From NCBI GenBank assembly GCA_021794095.1, contig JAJYRN010000004.1, positions 62,001 through 126,000 on the forward strand: DNA of 64,000 nucleotides. The letters run 5' to 3'. Shown here in pieces: positions 15,906-23,912 of the stretch (position 1 is its first letter; every line of letters starts with the position of its first letter). Both the position numbers and the translations under genes were made by a program. The DNA is from Acidobacteriota bacterium (lineage in GTDB: Bacteria; Acidobacteriota; Holophagae; Holophagales; Holophagaceae). The notes under the pieces are model-generated. The model did no database searches, was not told the origin of the DNA, and worked only from the letters and a program-made list of their open reading frames with translations.

Positions 15906-17261
15906 ATGTTCGACAGCCTTTCCCAGAAGCTCAGCCAGGCCATGAAGGCCCTGCGGGGCGAGTCCAAGCTCACGGAGGCCAACCTGGAGGGCGTCCTGCG
16001 GGAGGTCCGCATGGCCCTCCTGGAAGCGGATGTCCACGTGGCCGTGGCCCGCACCTTCCTCCAGCGGGTGAAGGAGAAGGCCCTCGGCCAGGAGGTGCTC
16101 CAGGGGCTAAACCCCGCCCAGGCCTTCATTGACATCGTCCACCGCGAACTGGTGGAGATCATGGGCGGCGAGGCGCCCGAGCACCCCCTCGCCTTCGCCT
16201 CCAAGCCACCGACGGTGGTGATGCTGGTGGGCCTCCAGGGGGCCGGCAAGACCACCACCTGCGGCAAGCTGGCCGTGTTCCTCAAGAAGCTGGGGCGGTC
16301 GCCCCTGCTGGTGCCCGCGGATGTCTACCGCCCGGCGGCCATCGAGCAGCTCCATGTGGTGGCCAAGGATGCCGGCGTGCCTTCGTTCCACACGGAGGAG
16401 ACGGATCCCGTCGCCATCTGCAAAGCCGCGGTGGCCGAGGCCAAAGTGAAGGGCTGGGACGTGGTGGTGCTGGACACCGCCGGCCGCCTGCATCTGGACG
16501 AGACGCTCATGGAGGAGCTCGCCCGCATCAAGGCCACGGTCGCCCCGGATGAAATCCTCTTCGTGGCCGACGCCATGACGGGGCAGGACGCCGTGCGCAG
16601 TGCCACGGCCTTCCACGAGAAGTTGGGGATCACCGGCGTGGTGCTCACCAAGGCCGATGGCGACACCCGCGGCGGCGCGGCCTTCAGCATCAAGCAGGCC
16701 ACGGGTCGGCCCCTCAAGTTCGTGGGCGAGGGCGAGAAGCTGGAAGACTTCCAGCGCTTCCACCCGGACCGCATGGCCCAGCGCATCCTGGGCATGGGCG
16801 ATGTGCTCACCCTCATCGAGCAGGCGAAGGACAAGCTCGACGAGAAGGACGCCGAGGCCATGGCCCAGCGCTTGGCCAAGAACCAGTTCACCCTCGAGGA
16901 CATGCGCAAGCAGTTCCAGCAGGTGAAGAAGCTGGGCTCCATGAACAAGATCCTGGGCATGCTGCCGGGCCTGGGGCAGATGAAGGAACAGTTGGCCACC
17001 GTGGCCACGGACAAGCGCCTGAACCACATGGAGGCCATCCTGAACTCCATGACGCCGAGGGAGCGGGCCAACCACAACCTGTTGGACGCCAAGCGCAAGC
17101 GCCGCATCGCCGCGGGTTCCGGCCGGCCCGTCAGCGAGATCAACCAGCTCCTCAAGCAGTACGTCGAGGCCAAGAAGATGATGGGCCAGATGAACGATCC
17201 CAGGTTCATGAACCGCATGCAGCGCATGGCCGGGGCCATGAAGGGGAAGCTCCCGTTCTGA
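15906..17261 (+). CDS. ffh: Signal recognition particle protein Ffh (SRP54)
   Basis: Ffh binds 4.5S RNA and signal sequences and targets nascent membrane proteins to FtsY. The 451-residue length is typical. The N domain occupies about 1-95. The GTPase domain shows GLQGAGKTTTCGKLA (about 109-123), PADVYRPAA, VVLDTAGRLH and TKADGDTRGGAAFS. The M domain (about 300-451) contains MNKILGMLPGLGQMKEQL and the RNA-binding KRKRRIAAGSGRPVSEINQL. The start at 15906 follows GGGAG. No 4.5S RNA gene was seen nearby. A strong terminator follows, so rpsP is likely transcribed separately or by read-through. Confidence 0.96.
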   Translation: MFDSLSQKLSQAMKALRGESKLTEANLEGVLREVRMALLEADVHVAVARTFLQRVKEKALGQEVLQGLNPAQAFIDIVHRELVEIMGGEAPEHPLAFASKPPTVVMLVGLQGAGKTTTCGKLAVFLKKLGRSPLLVPADVYRPAAIEQLHVVAKDAGVPSFHTEETDPVAICKAAVAEAKVKGWDVVVLDTAGRLHLDETLMEELARIKATVAPDEILFVADAMTGQDAVRSATAFHEKLGITGVVLTKADGDTRGGAAFSIKQATGRPLKFVGEGEKLEDFQRFHPDRMAQRILGMGDVLTLIEQAKDKLDEKDAEAMAQRLAKNQFTLEDMRKQFQQVKKLGSMNKILGMLPGLGQMKEQLATVATDKRLNHMEAILNSMTPRERANHNLLDAKRKRRIAAGSGRPVSEINQLLKQYVEAKKMMGQMNDPRFMNRMQRMAGAMKGKLPF

Positions 17262-17265
17262 ACAG

Positions 17266-17312
17266 GAACGAGGGGGGACCGCCCGGCCGCTTCGCCCCCC
17301 CCTCATGCACCC
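17266..17312. repeat. GC-rich intergenic repeat unit, copy after ffh
   Basis: GGAACGAGGGGGGACCGCCC, then a C-rich stretch, CTCATGCACCCCCAC: this is the same unit seen after ruvC at 3336-3470. The G-run and C-run can pair. It lies immediately after the ffh stop codon. Confidence 0.6.
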
Positions 17313-17314
17313 CC

Positions 17315-17357
17315 ACGTGGTGCCCGGGCAAAGCCCGATCACCACGTCTGTGTTTTT
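17315..17357 (+). terminator. Rho-independent terminator after ffh
   Basis: ACGTGGTG (17315-17322) pairs with CACCACGT (17340-17347), with an inner GGGC/GCCC stem, and a run of five T follows shortly after at about 17353-17357. Confidence 0.8.
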
Positions 17358-17409
17358 CCCTTGGGCCATCCCGGCCCCCGCGCTACACTGGCGTGCTTAG
17401 GGAGTGTCC

Positions 17410-17652
17410 ATGCTGTCCATCCGTCTCGCTCGCAATGGTGCCAAGAAGCGCCCCTTCTACCACATCGTCGTCTCCGAGAATGACCGCATCCCCACCGGCC
17501 AGGCCGTGGAGGTGCTGGGCTTCGTGAACCCCATCGCCGCCTCCGGCGAAGCGGTCCGCATTGACGCCGAGAAGGCCAAGGGCTGGCTGGCCAAGGGCGC
17601 CCGCCCCTCCAAGACCGTCCTCGACCTGTTCAAGAAGAACCAGATCCTCTGA
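17410..17652 (+). CDS. rpsP: 30S ribosomal protein S16
   Basis: The 80-residue protein is S16, which binds 16S rRNA early in small-subunit assembly. MLSIRLARNGAKKRPFYHIV and the C-terminal GARPSKTVLDLFKK are diagnostic. I prefer the ATG at 17410 over the GTG at 17404, because AGGGAG lies at a good distance upstream of the ATG and S16 proteins begin at this methionine. It heads an rpsP-khpA-rimM unit. Confidence 0.95.
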   Translation: MLSIRLARNGAKKRPFYHIVVSENDRIPTGQAVEVLGFVNPIAASGEAVRIDAEKAKGWLAKGARPSKTVLDLFKKNQIL

Positions 17653-17719
17653 CCGGTTTCCCCTTTCGCGAAAGCCGGGCCCGGGTCCGGCTTTTGTCGT
17701 TCTTCCGCCTGGAGTTCCC

Positions 17720-17980
17720 ATGGACCTCGAAGCCTTCCTGGGCGATGTCATCACCCCCCTGCTGGACCATCCCGAAGCCTTCCGCGTCGAGATCGCCAGC
17801 GAGGGCCGGAAGCGGGACATCCTGGTCCATGCCGCCCCTTCGGACCGCGGCCGCATCATCGGCAAGCATGGCCGCATGATCAGCGCGCTCCGCACCCTGT
17901 GCCGCACCGCGGGGGACAAGGCCGGCCTGAGCGTGAACCTGGAGCTGGACGACGACGAGAACGAGGCCCAGGGGGACTGA
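17720..17980 (+). CDS. khpA: KH-domain RNA-binding protein KhpA
   Basis: An 86-residue single KH-domain protein with the RNA-contacting GxxG loop in RGRIIGKHGRMISALRTL. KhpA-type proteins are encoded between rpsP and rimM in many bacteria and bind RNA, often together with KhpB. The start at 17720 has GGAG upstream. Its stop overlaps the rimM start (TGATG), so translation is probably coupled. Confidence 0.9.
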   Translation: MDLEAFLGDVITPLLDHPEAFRVEIASEGRKRDILVHAAPSDRGRIIGKHGRMISALRTLCRTAGDKAGLSVNLELDDDENEAQGD

Positions 17981-18531
17981 TGCTCCTCGCCGGCCACCTC
18001 GCCAAGATCCAGGGCCTCAAGGGCGAATTTCTGTTCCATGCCGTCATGGACGGGCCCGAGCGCCTGGACGGCATGGCCGGCCTGCTGCTGGCGCCTCCCC
18101 AGATGGACCTGGAGCACGGTGAACCTGCACCGCCCGCCCGCCCCGCGGTTGTGCGCCAGTTCCGCTGGCACCAGGACCGTCCCTGCCTGGCCTTCGAAGG
18201 CCTGCCGGACCGCACCGCCGCCGAGCCCTTCAAGGGGTGGGCGCTGTGGATGCCGGAGTCTGCGGCCGCCCCGCTGGACGCGGGTGAAAGCCGCCGCCAT
18301 GACTGGATCGGATGCGAGGTGTACGTCGGCGGCCGTCTCGTGGGCGAGGTGCTCCGCCTCGATCCCACGCCCATGGGCTACGACATGGTCATCCTGCGCG
18401 ACCTGCGCCCCGGCCGCACGGGCCAGCGCGATGTGCCCTACATCAAGGCCTGGTGGAGCCTCGACCTGGCCCACCGCCGCCTGGACCTGGATCCGCCCGC
18501 CGGGCTCCTGGATGTGGATCTGCCGGAATGA
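17980..18531 (+). CDS. rimM: Ribosome maturation factor RimM
   Basis: The 183-residue protein fits RimM, which assists 30S head assembly and binds S19. The N-terminal barrel begins AGHLAKIQGLKGEFLFHAVM, and the C-terminal PRC-type barrel contains DWIGCEVYVGGRLVGEVLRL and VPYIKAWWSLDLAHRRL. Similarity is moderate, but position directly after rpsP and khpA supports it. trmD and rplS, which usually follow, are absent; a terminator and an opposing cytochrome gene come next. Confidence 0.85.
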   Translation: MLLAGHLAKIQGLKGEFLFHAVMDGPERLDGMAGLLLAPPQMDLEHGEPAPPARPAVVRQFRWHQDRPCLAFEGLPDRTAAEPFKGWALWMPESAAAPLDAGESRRHDWIGCEVYVGGRLVGEVLRLDPTPMGYDMVILRDLRPGRTGQRDVPYIKAWWSLDLAHRRLDLDPPAGLLDVDLPE

Positions 18532-18533
18532 CA

Positions 18534-18560
18534 AAGGGCCCATCCGGTGGATGGGCCCTT
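18534..18560. terminator. Bidirectional terminator hairpin
   Basis: AAGGGCCCATCC and GGATGGGCCCTT form a perfect 12-bp stem with a 3-base loop between the convergent rimM and cytochrome genes. The T-tracts are short, but the placement suggests termination for both strands. Confidence 0.75.
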
Positions 18561-18582
18561 CGCCATGAGGCGCGGGTGGCCT

Positions 18583-19899
18583 CTACTTCCCCTGCTTCCC
18601 GTAGCGCTGCTGGTAGAAGGCCTTGATCTTCTCGCGCTCCTCCTTGGAGAGCCCCTTCAGCCACTGGTGGTCGTCCATCTTGCGGGCGTCCGCGGTGACG
18701 CCAGGCAGCAGGGCCTCCGCCTCGGGCAGAAAGTCCATGTAGAAGGTCTTGGCCACTTCGTAGAAGCCGTGCCACTGCGTGTAGTCCGGTCCCATCATGG
18801 CCGCGCCCATGCGGGCCCGGCGGCCCTGGTGATGCCACATCTCGAAGTAGGTCCATTCGATCTTCTCGTCGAAGGGCGTGGGCGTGAGCTTCTTGGCCGC
18901 GTAGAGTTTCGCCATGATCGCCTTGGCCGGGACAGCGAATTTGTTGTCGTAGAGATCCACCACCGCGTCGTACTGCGTGTACTGGTTCTTCACCCAGTCG
19001 GAGGCATGGCACACGCTGCACACCTTCTGCATGTCGGCGCGCTTCTCCTGCCAGTGGTCCAGCTTCTGGGACACTTCCGGGCGCAAGGTCCAGCTGATGC
19101 GGGCGCCCACATCGTGCGTCGCAGGCAGGTCCGGCGTGGCCCCCATGTGGCAGGTGGCACAGGTGGGCGCGGCGCTGTAGTCCTTGCCGAGCACCCAGTG
19201 TTTGGAATTAAGATTCATCTTTCCGATATTGGCGCGGTACGCGATGCCGTGTTTGCTCTCGGCGTAGATCTCGGCCTGGGGATGATCGGGCCCGAGATGG
19301 CACTTGCCGCAGTTCTCGGGTTCCCGGGCCATGGCGGCCGAGAAGGAATGGCGACTGTGGCAGGCGGTGCAGCTGCCCCGCGATCCATCGGGATTGATGC
19401 GGCCGATGCCCGTGTTGGGCCAGGTGGCCGCATCGAACTTCCCGCCCGGCAAGGGCTTTACGCGGCTGCCGTGGCACTGGATGCAGCCGCTGTTCGCGGC
19501 GGGAACCCCTTCGATCACCTCACCCAGCACGTTGTCCAGGGAGCCTAGGATATCGCCGGCTTTGGCATGGTGGCTGGCCTCGAACTCCTGGGTCTCCTTG
19601 GCGTGGCAACGGCCACAATCCTTCGGGGACACCAGGACCGTGATGTGGAAGCCATGGTGATCGAAGCCCGTGGGCGAATCCTTCGCCGCCTGGTGGCACT
19701 CGTAGCAGCCGACGCCGGCCTTGGCGTGGGCGCTGCCCTGCCACTGTTCGGCAATGGCCTGGGTCACCATGGTTCCGTGACAAGCCAGACAGGCCTGGGT
19801 CTGCTGCGATTGGGGCCTCGCCGCGGCATGAGCGCCCGCGGCCAGCCCGGAAAGCCCGAAGGCCAGGACCAGGAACGAAGGACGGAACAGGGAATGCAT
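18583..19899 (-). CDS. Octahaem c-type cytochrome, hydroxylamine oxidoreductase (HAO) family
   Basis: The 438-residue protein has a signal peptide (to about A27) and eight CxxCH haem motifs: starts near residues 37, 65, 95, 139, 177, 197, 247 and 294. The C-terminal segment MWHHQGRRARMGAAMMGPDY, then TQWHGFYEVA, is typical of the HAO family. Members oxidise hydroxylamine in nitrifiers, while related proteins in heterotrophs reduce nitrite or hydroxylamine; a reductive role is likelier here but is inference. The start at 19899 has a strong AGGAGG. No NapC/NrfH-type quinol partner is encoded alongside. The upstream dyad at 19923-19940 suggests specific regulation. Confidence 0.88.
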   Translation of the reverse strand: MHSLFRPSFLVLAFGLSGLAAGAHAAARPQSQQTQACLACHGTMVTQAIAEQWQGSAHAKAGVGCYECHQAAKDSPTGFDHHGFHITVLVSPKDCGRCHAKETQEFEASHHAKAGDILGSLDNVLGEVIEGVPAANSGCIQCHGSRVKPLPGGKFDAATWPNTGIGRINPDGSRGSCTACHSRHSFSAAMAREPENCGKCHLGPDHPQAEIYAESKHGIAYRANIGKMNLNSKHWVLGKDYSAAPTCATCHMGATPDLPATHDVGARISWTLRPEVSQKLDHWQEKRADMQKVCSVCHASDWVKNQYTQYDAVVDLYDNKFAVPAKAIMAKLYAAKKLTPTPFDEKIEWTYFEMWHHQGRRARMGAAMMGPDYTQWHGFYEVAKTFYMDFLPEAEALLPGVTADARKMDDHQWLKGLSKEEREKIKAFYQQRYGKQGK

Positions 19900-19922
19900 A
19901 ATGGACCTCCTGGGGGAATGTT

Positions 19923-19940
19923 TAGGACACCTAGGTCCTA
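19923..19940. promoter_or_regulatory. Palindromic candidate operator upstream of the octahaem cytochrome
   Basis: TAGGAC (19923-19928) and GTCCTA (19935-19940) are perfect inverted arms around ACCTAG, 24 bases upstream of the cytochrome start and next to an AT-rich stretch that could hold the promoter. The cognate regulator is unknown. Confidence 0.55.
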
Positions 19941-19990
19941 TTTTATAGCCAATCCCGAGGTCAACTTGCAAATCCCTTCTTCAAAACGAA

Positions 19991-21253
19991 TCAGAGCGAG
20001 AGGAGCGGGAGCAAGCCCAGCAGGGCCAGACCGCCGAGCAGCCCCAGGCACCAGAGGCCGGTCTTCCCTTTGGCGAAGGCGTAAGCGTAGATGCCCTTCA
20101 CCAGGTTGTTGCTGGCGGCGCTCACGGCGATGCTGCACGCCGCCAGGTGAAAGGTCGTGCTGAGGCCCGCGGAGTGGGTCATGCCCATGATGAAGGGCGT
20201 CACGTCCGTGAGTCCCATGAGGGTGGCCACGGAGTACACGCCGCCCCGTCCCAGGTAGGTGACCGCGAGCTGCGTGACAATCAGCATCACGACGAACACG
20301 GCCGCGAAGAAGAAGGCGGCACGGAGTTCCAGCGGGTTCTGAGGCTCGGCAGACTCCGTGGCTTCCTCGGAATCGGGATCGTGGCGGCGGTAGATGAACC
20401 AGCCGACGATCACCGAGGCAGCCGTGAGCCCAAGGAACCAGGGCGCCAGGGCCCAGGCCAGGGCCCGGTTGAAGATCCAGACCAGGGCCAGGATTTTAAG
20501 ATACATGGCTCCGGAAGCCACCACGATCCCCCCCGTGTACTCGTGGGGCCGGTGGCCGCCGGCGGCCCGCTTGGCCAGTACCACCGTGATGACCGTGCTG
20601 GAGTAGAAGCCGCCAAGGACCGCCGAGAGGAAGATCCCGCCCCGGTCCTTGAAGGCCTTCAGCAGCAGGTAGCTCGCATAGGACACGCCGCTGACGGCCA
20701 CCACCACCAGCCAGGTCTTGAAGGGGTTGATCCGGAAGACGCCGATGTCGCGGTTGGGCACCATGGGCAGGATCACCGCGGACAGCAGCAGGAATTTGGT
20801 GAAGGCGGCGACCTCCTCGGGCCGGATCCGCTGGGTGAGCCCCTCCAGTGCCTCCTTGAGTTCCAGCAGCAGGAGGCTCACCACCACCAGCGTGCAGGCA
20901 AACCAGAGATGGCCGGCATGGACCAGGGCGCCCACCAGGTACACCAGCAGGCCCGACAGCTCCGTGGTGATGCCCGCCTCCGTCGTCTGCTGGAGCTTGT
21001 GGAAGTAGGACACCAGCATGAAGGCGCCCACCACCAGGAAGCCCAGGAGCATTCCGAAAGGGTTCCCGTTCGACAGGAGGGACACCACATAACCCACCAG
21101 CCCGATCAGCGGGAAGGTGCGCACGCCGCCGAAGACCCGTTTCCCGCCCCGCTTCAACTCCTCCCGCTCCAGCCCGATCAGGAAGGAGAGGAAGAGCACC
21201 AGGCCGAGGTTCAGGGCCTCGGGGGGGATCGCCGCCAGCAATTGATGGAACAC
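19991..21253 (-). CDS. MgtC/SapB-DUF4010 family membrane protein
   Basis: The 420-residue protein has about ten hydrophobic segments. Residues 15-130 match the MgtC/SapB fold (LFLSFLIGLEREELKRGGKR, VRTFPLIGLVGYVVSLLS). The rest matches DUF4010 (ILPMVPNRDIGVFRINPFKT, then SAVLGGFYSSTVITVVLAKR). Family members are inner-membrane proteins of unsettled function, sometimes linked to magnesium or acid tolerance. It lies 91 bases upstream of the cytochrome on the same strand, with the palindrome between them. Confidence 0.85.
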   Translation of the reverse strand: MFHQLLAAIPPEALNLGLVLFLSFLIGLEREELKRGGKRVFGGVRTFPLIGLVGYVVSLLSNGNPFGMLLGFLVVGAFMLVSYFHKLQQTTEAGITTELSGLLVYLVGALVHAGHLWFACTLVVVSLLLLELKEALEGLTQRIRPEEVAAFTKFLLLSAVILPMVPNRDIGVFRINPFKTWLVVVAVSGVSYASYLLLKAFKDRGGIFLSAVLGGFYSSTVITVVLAKRAAGGHRPHEYTGGIVVASGAMYLKILALVWIFNRALAWALAPWFLGLTAASVIVGWFIYRRHDPDSEEATESAEPQNPLELRAAFFFAAVFVVMLIVTQLAVTYLGRGGVYSVATLMGLTDVTPFIMGMTHSAGLSTTFHLAACSIAVSAASNNLVKGIYAYAFAKGKTGLWCLGLLGGLALLGLLPLLSL

Positions 21254-21319
21254 GCGGAACCTCGGGATGACAGGATGGATCCCAGGGTGCGCCTTTCCGC
21301 CCTGCTCCGGAAGGGGTTC

Positions 21320-21489
21320 TCAGACCCCCGCAGCCTTCAGGGTGAGCAGGGATGCCCTCCAGCAGCATCTCGACGGCCATGGCTGTGAGGATCCACTTGG
21401 CGGAGCAACCCAACGAACAGGGGGATGTTGCCCAGGGGATCCGTCACCAGCACCAGCAGGATGACAGCGGAGGCGAAAGAAGAATGCAT
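21320..21489 (-). pseudogene. marC-family transporter remnant
   Basis: From an ATG at 21489 the minus strand encodes MHSSFASAVILLVLVTDPLG, then NIPLFVGLL, the first membrane helix of MarC/NAAT-family proteins. About 30 codons in, the frame is lost, and other frames read ILTAMAVEMLLEGI and SLLTLKAAGV before a stop at 21320, which look like the family's last helix. Roughly 150 of about 200 residues are missing, so an internal deletion with frameshift is likely. It lies 24 bases downstream of sppA, in the same direction. Confidence 0.65.
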
Positions 21490-21513
21490 GGGCCGGCGGG
21501 TGAGCGGAACCGC

Positions 21514-23289
21514 CTAGTGGAGATCCAGGTCGTAGGGCAGCCGGGCGTAGACACCCTGGGGATCGTTCAAAGACGAGAGCATCTCGAACTGCCGCTTGAG
21601 ATCGCCCACCAGCACATCCACGGGACCGACCTTGGCCAGTTTCCGCGGTTTGCCCTGGAGGATGGTGCGGAGCATCTCCTTGAAGGGATCCGGGGTGACA
21701 TCGGGGCCGGTCACGTAGTAGTCGTTCCCGACCTTGGCCAGTTTCGCGGCGTAGCGCTCGGCCGCATCCAGACCGCCGATCTGGTCCACCAGACCCAGCT
21801 TCAGGGCCTCCTGGCCTGACCACACACGGCCCTGGGCGATCTGCTGGACGGCCTCCTTCGACAGCTTGCGGCTATCGGCCACCTTGGTGATGAACTGGTC
21901 GTAGATGTGGTCCACGATGCTCTGGATGCGGGCCAGCTCGAAGTCCGTCTTGGGGCGGGTGAGCGTCATGGGATCGGCCAGTTTGGCGGTCTCGACCGAG
22001 TCCCAGGTGATGCCATGGTCATTGGCCAGCTTCTTCACATTGGGCAGTAGGCCAAAGACACCGATGGAGCCGGTGATGGTGCCCGGCTCGGCAAAGATGC
22101 GATTCCCATAGGTACTGATCCAGTAGCCGCCGGACGCCGCCAGGTGGCCCATGGAGATCACCACCGGCTTCACCTTGCGGGTGAGGATGACTTCGCGCTG
22201 GATCAATTCGGAGGCGGTCACGCTGCCGCCCGGGCTGTTCACGCGCAGGACCACGGCCTTGACCTTGTTGTCCAGGCGCAACCGGCGCAGCTCGCGGCTG
22301 AGGCTGTCGCCACCGACCTGGTTGGCATTGCCCTCGCCATCCACGATCTCGCCCTCCGCCACCACCACGGCGATGCGGTTGTGGCCCTCAGGGGCCGCCG
22401 AGGGGATCTCTGCGTAGGTGGACAGGGCGATCTGGGGGAAATCCCGGTCGGTCGGCTTGCGCCCCACCAGGGCCTTCAGCGCGTCCAGCACCTGGTCGTA
22501 GGGAGCGACCTTGTCCACGAGGCCCGCTTGCAGGGCTTCCTGGGCCTCGAGGGTGCCCTTGTCATCCGCCAGGGCCTGGATGGCCTCGGGCGTGATGTGG
22601 CGGTCCTTCGCGACACTGGCTTTCCAGTCGCCCCACAGATCGTCCAGGAGCTTCTGCACCTGCTCGCGGTTGGCATCGCTCATCTTGTCGAGGATGTAGG
22701 GTTCCACGGCGCTCTTGTACTTGCCCACGCGGGTGACCTGGACCTCGATGCCGTACTTCTTGAACGCATCCCCATAGAACATGGGCTCGCTGGCGTAGCC
22801 GTTGGCCTCCACGCTCCCGAAGGGATTCACATAGACCGTGCTCGCCCCGGCGGCCAGGTAGTACTCGCGCTTGCCCCAGCCCATGTTGTAGGCGATGACA
22901 GGCTTCTTGGCCTTGAAGCGCTGGATGGCCTCGCGCAGCTCCCGCAACTGGGCGGGCCCAGCGGACTGGAGGTTGCCCGTGAGGAACAGGCCCGCGATGC
23001 GGTTGTCTGTGGCGGCCCGGTCCAGGGCGTCAATGGCGGCGGGCAGGGACTGGCTGCGGCTGACTCCGCCAGATAGAGCCATGTTCAGGGCCTCGCTGGG
23101 ATCCGGGTCGTGCGGCCCATCCACGAGGCTGGTATTCAGATCGAAGACCAGCACTGCCCGCCTGGGCACCGTGGGTTTGTTCGAGGCGCCGATGGCCGCC
23201 ACGATCCCGAAGAACAGCACACACGCCACCCCGCCGGCAACCACCAGGGCCAGCAGAGCAGCAAAGAAGGTTTTGAAAAAATCCTTCAT
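21514..23289 (-). CDS. sppA: Signal peptide peptidase SppA, long (67K) type
   Basis: SppA is a membrane-anchored serine protease that degrades cleaved signal peptides. This is the duplicated-domain long form (591 residues). An N-terminal anchor (FFAALLALVVAGGVACVLFF) is followed by the first domain, with the catalytic lysine in VGKYKSAVEPYIL (near 191), and the second domain, with the serine in SMGHLAASGGYWIS (near 385). The start at 23289 places the anchor at the N-terminus; the frame extends upstream to 23325. It is divergent from the bacilliredoxin gene. Confidence 0.92.
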   Translation of the reverse strand: MKDFFKTFFAALLALVVAGGVACVLFFGIVAAIGASNKPTVPRRAVLVFDLNTSLVDGPHDPDPSEALNMALSGGVSRSQSLPAAIDALDRAATDNRIAGLFLTGNLQSAGPAQLRELREAIQRFKAKKPVIAYNMGWGKREYYLAAGASTVYVNPFGSVEANGYASEPMFYGDAFKKYGIEVQVTRVGKYKSAVEPYILDKMSDANREQVQKLLDDLWGDWKASVAKDRHITPEAIQALADDKGTLEAQEALQAGLVDKVAPYDQVLDALKALVGRKPTDRDFPQIALSTYAEIPSAAPEGHNRIAVVVAEGEIVDGEGNANQVGGDSLSRELRRLRLDNKVKAVVLRVNSPGGSVTASELIQREVILTRKVKPVVISMGHLAASGGYWISTYGNRIFAEPGTITGSIGVFGLLPNVKKLANDHGITWDSVETAKLADPMTLTRPKTDFELARIQSIVDHIYDQFITKVADSRKLSKEAVQQIAQGRVWSGQEALKLGLVDQIGGLDAAERYAAKLAKVGNDYYVTGPDVTPDPFKEMLRTILQGKPRKLAKVGPVDVLVGDLKRQFEMLSSLNDPQGVYARLPYDLDLH

Positions 23290-23443
23290 ATCAATGGCTC
23301 CATGGATTGCCTGAAAGGATGGCATGAATCGCGGATCCCTGCTCTCCCCGCCAGCCGCCAGCGGGAGGGTTCCCCCGCCGGGGTCCGGCCCCTGGGCAAA
23401 TCTTGACTTGATTGGTAAGCTTTTTTGGGTTGGAGGTGAGATT

Positions 23444-23872
23444 GTGTCTAATTATCCCGAAATGATGGTCGCGCCCATGCGCCAGGAACTGGTCGCGCAG
23501 GGCTTCCGCCAGCTCATGACCCCGAGCCAGGTGGACGAGGCCCTCCGGCAACCCGGCACCACCCTGCTGCTGGTCAACAGCGTATGCGGCTGTGCCGCGG
23601 CGGGGGCGAGGCCTGGCGTCCTCCAAGCCCTCCGGGACCATGGCCTGAGGTTCGACCAGCTCGTCACCGTCTTCGCCGGCATGGAGCAGGAAGCCACCGC
23701 CCAGGCCCGGGAGCACTTCGAGGGCGCGCCGCCCACCAGCCCCCAGGCTGCCCTTTTCAAGGACGGCGAATTGGTCCACCTGATGCAGCGCGCGGATTTC
23801 CTCGGCCACGCACCGGAGGAGATCGCCGCCCACTTGGCCGCCGTCTATCGCGAGGCCCTGACCGGCGTGTGA
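23444..23872 (+). CDS. BrxA/BrxB-family bacilliredoxin-like protein
   Basis: The 142-residue protein matches the YphP/YqiW (BrxA/BrxB) family: MRQELVAQGFRQLMTPSQVD, then VNSVCGCAAAGARPG with the CxC active site (C48, C50), QLVTVFAGMEQEATAQAREH and HAPEEIAAHL. In Bacillus these proteins remove bacillithiol from oxidised proteins. Whether this organism makes bacillithiol cannot be seen here; the thiol partner is therefore open. I choose GTG 23444 because GGAGGTGA lies five bases upstream and the family N-terminus starts there. Confidence 0.88.
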   Translation: MSNYPEMMVAPMRQELVAQGFRQLMTPSQVDEALRQPGTTLLLVNSVCGCAAAGARPGVLQALRDHGLRFDQLVTVFAGMEQEATAQAREHFEGAPPTSPQAALFKDGELVHLMQRADFLGHAPEEIAAHLAAVYREALTGV

Positions 23873-23912
23873 AGGCCGCCCGTCCAGCCCGGCCTCGGGG
23901 TAGCCTGGAGCC

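Noticed and set aside
15546-16037. Minus-strand open frame of 163 codons upstream of ffh
   Set aside because: It overlaps the ffh start and passes through the 27-bp repeat; no family is recognisable.
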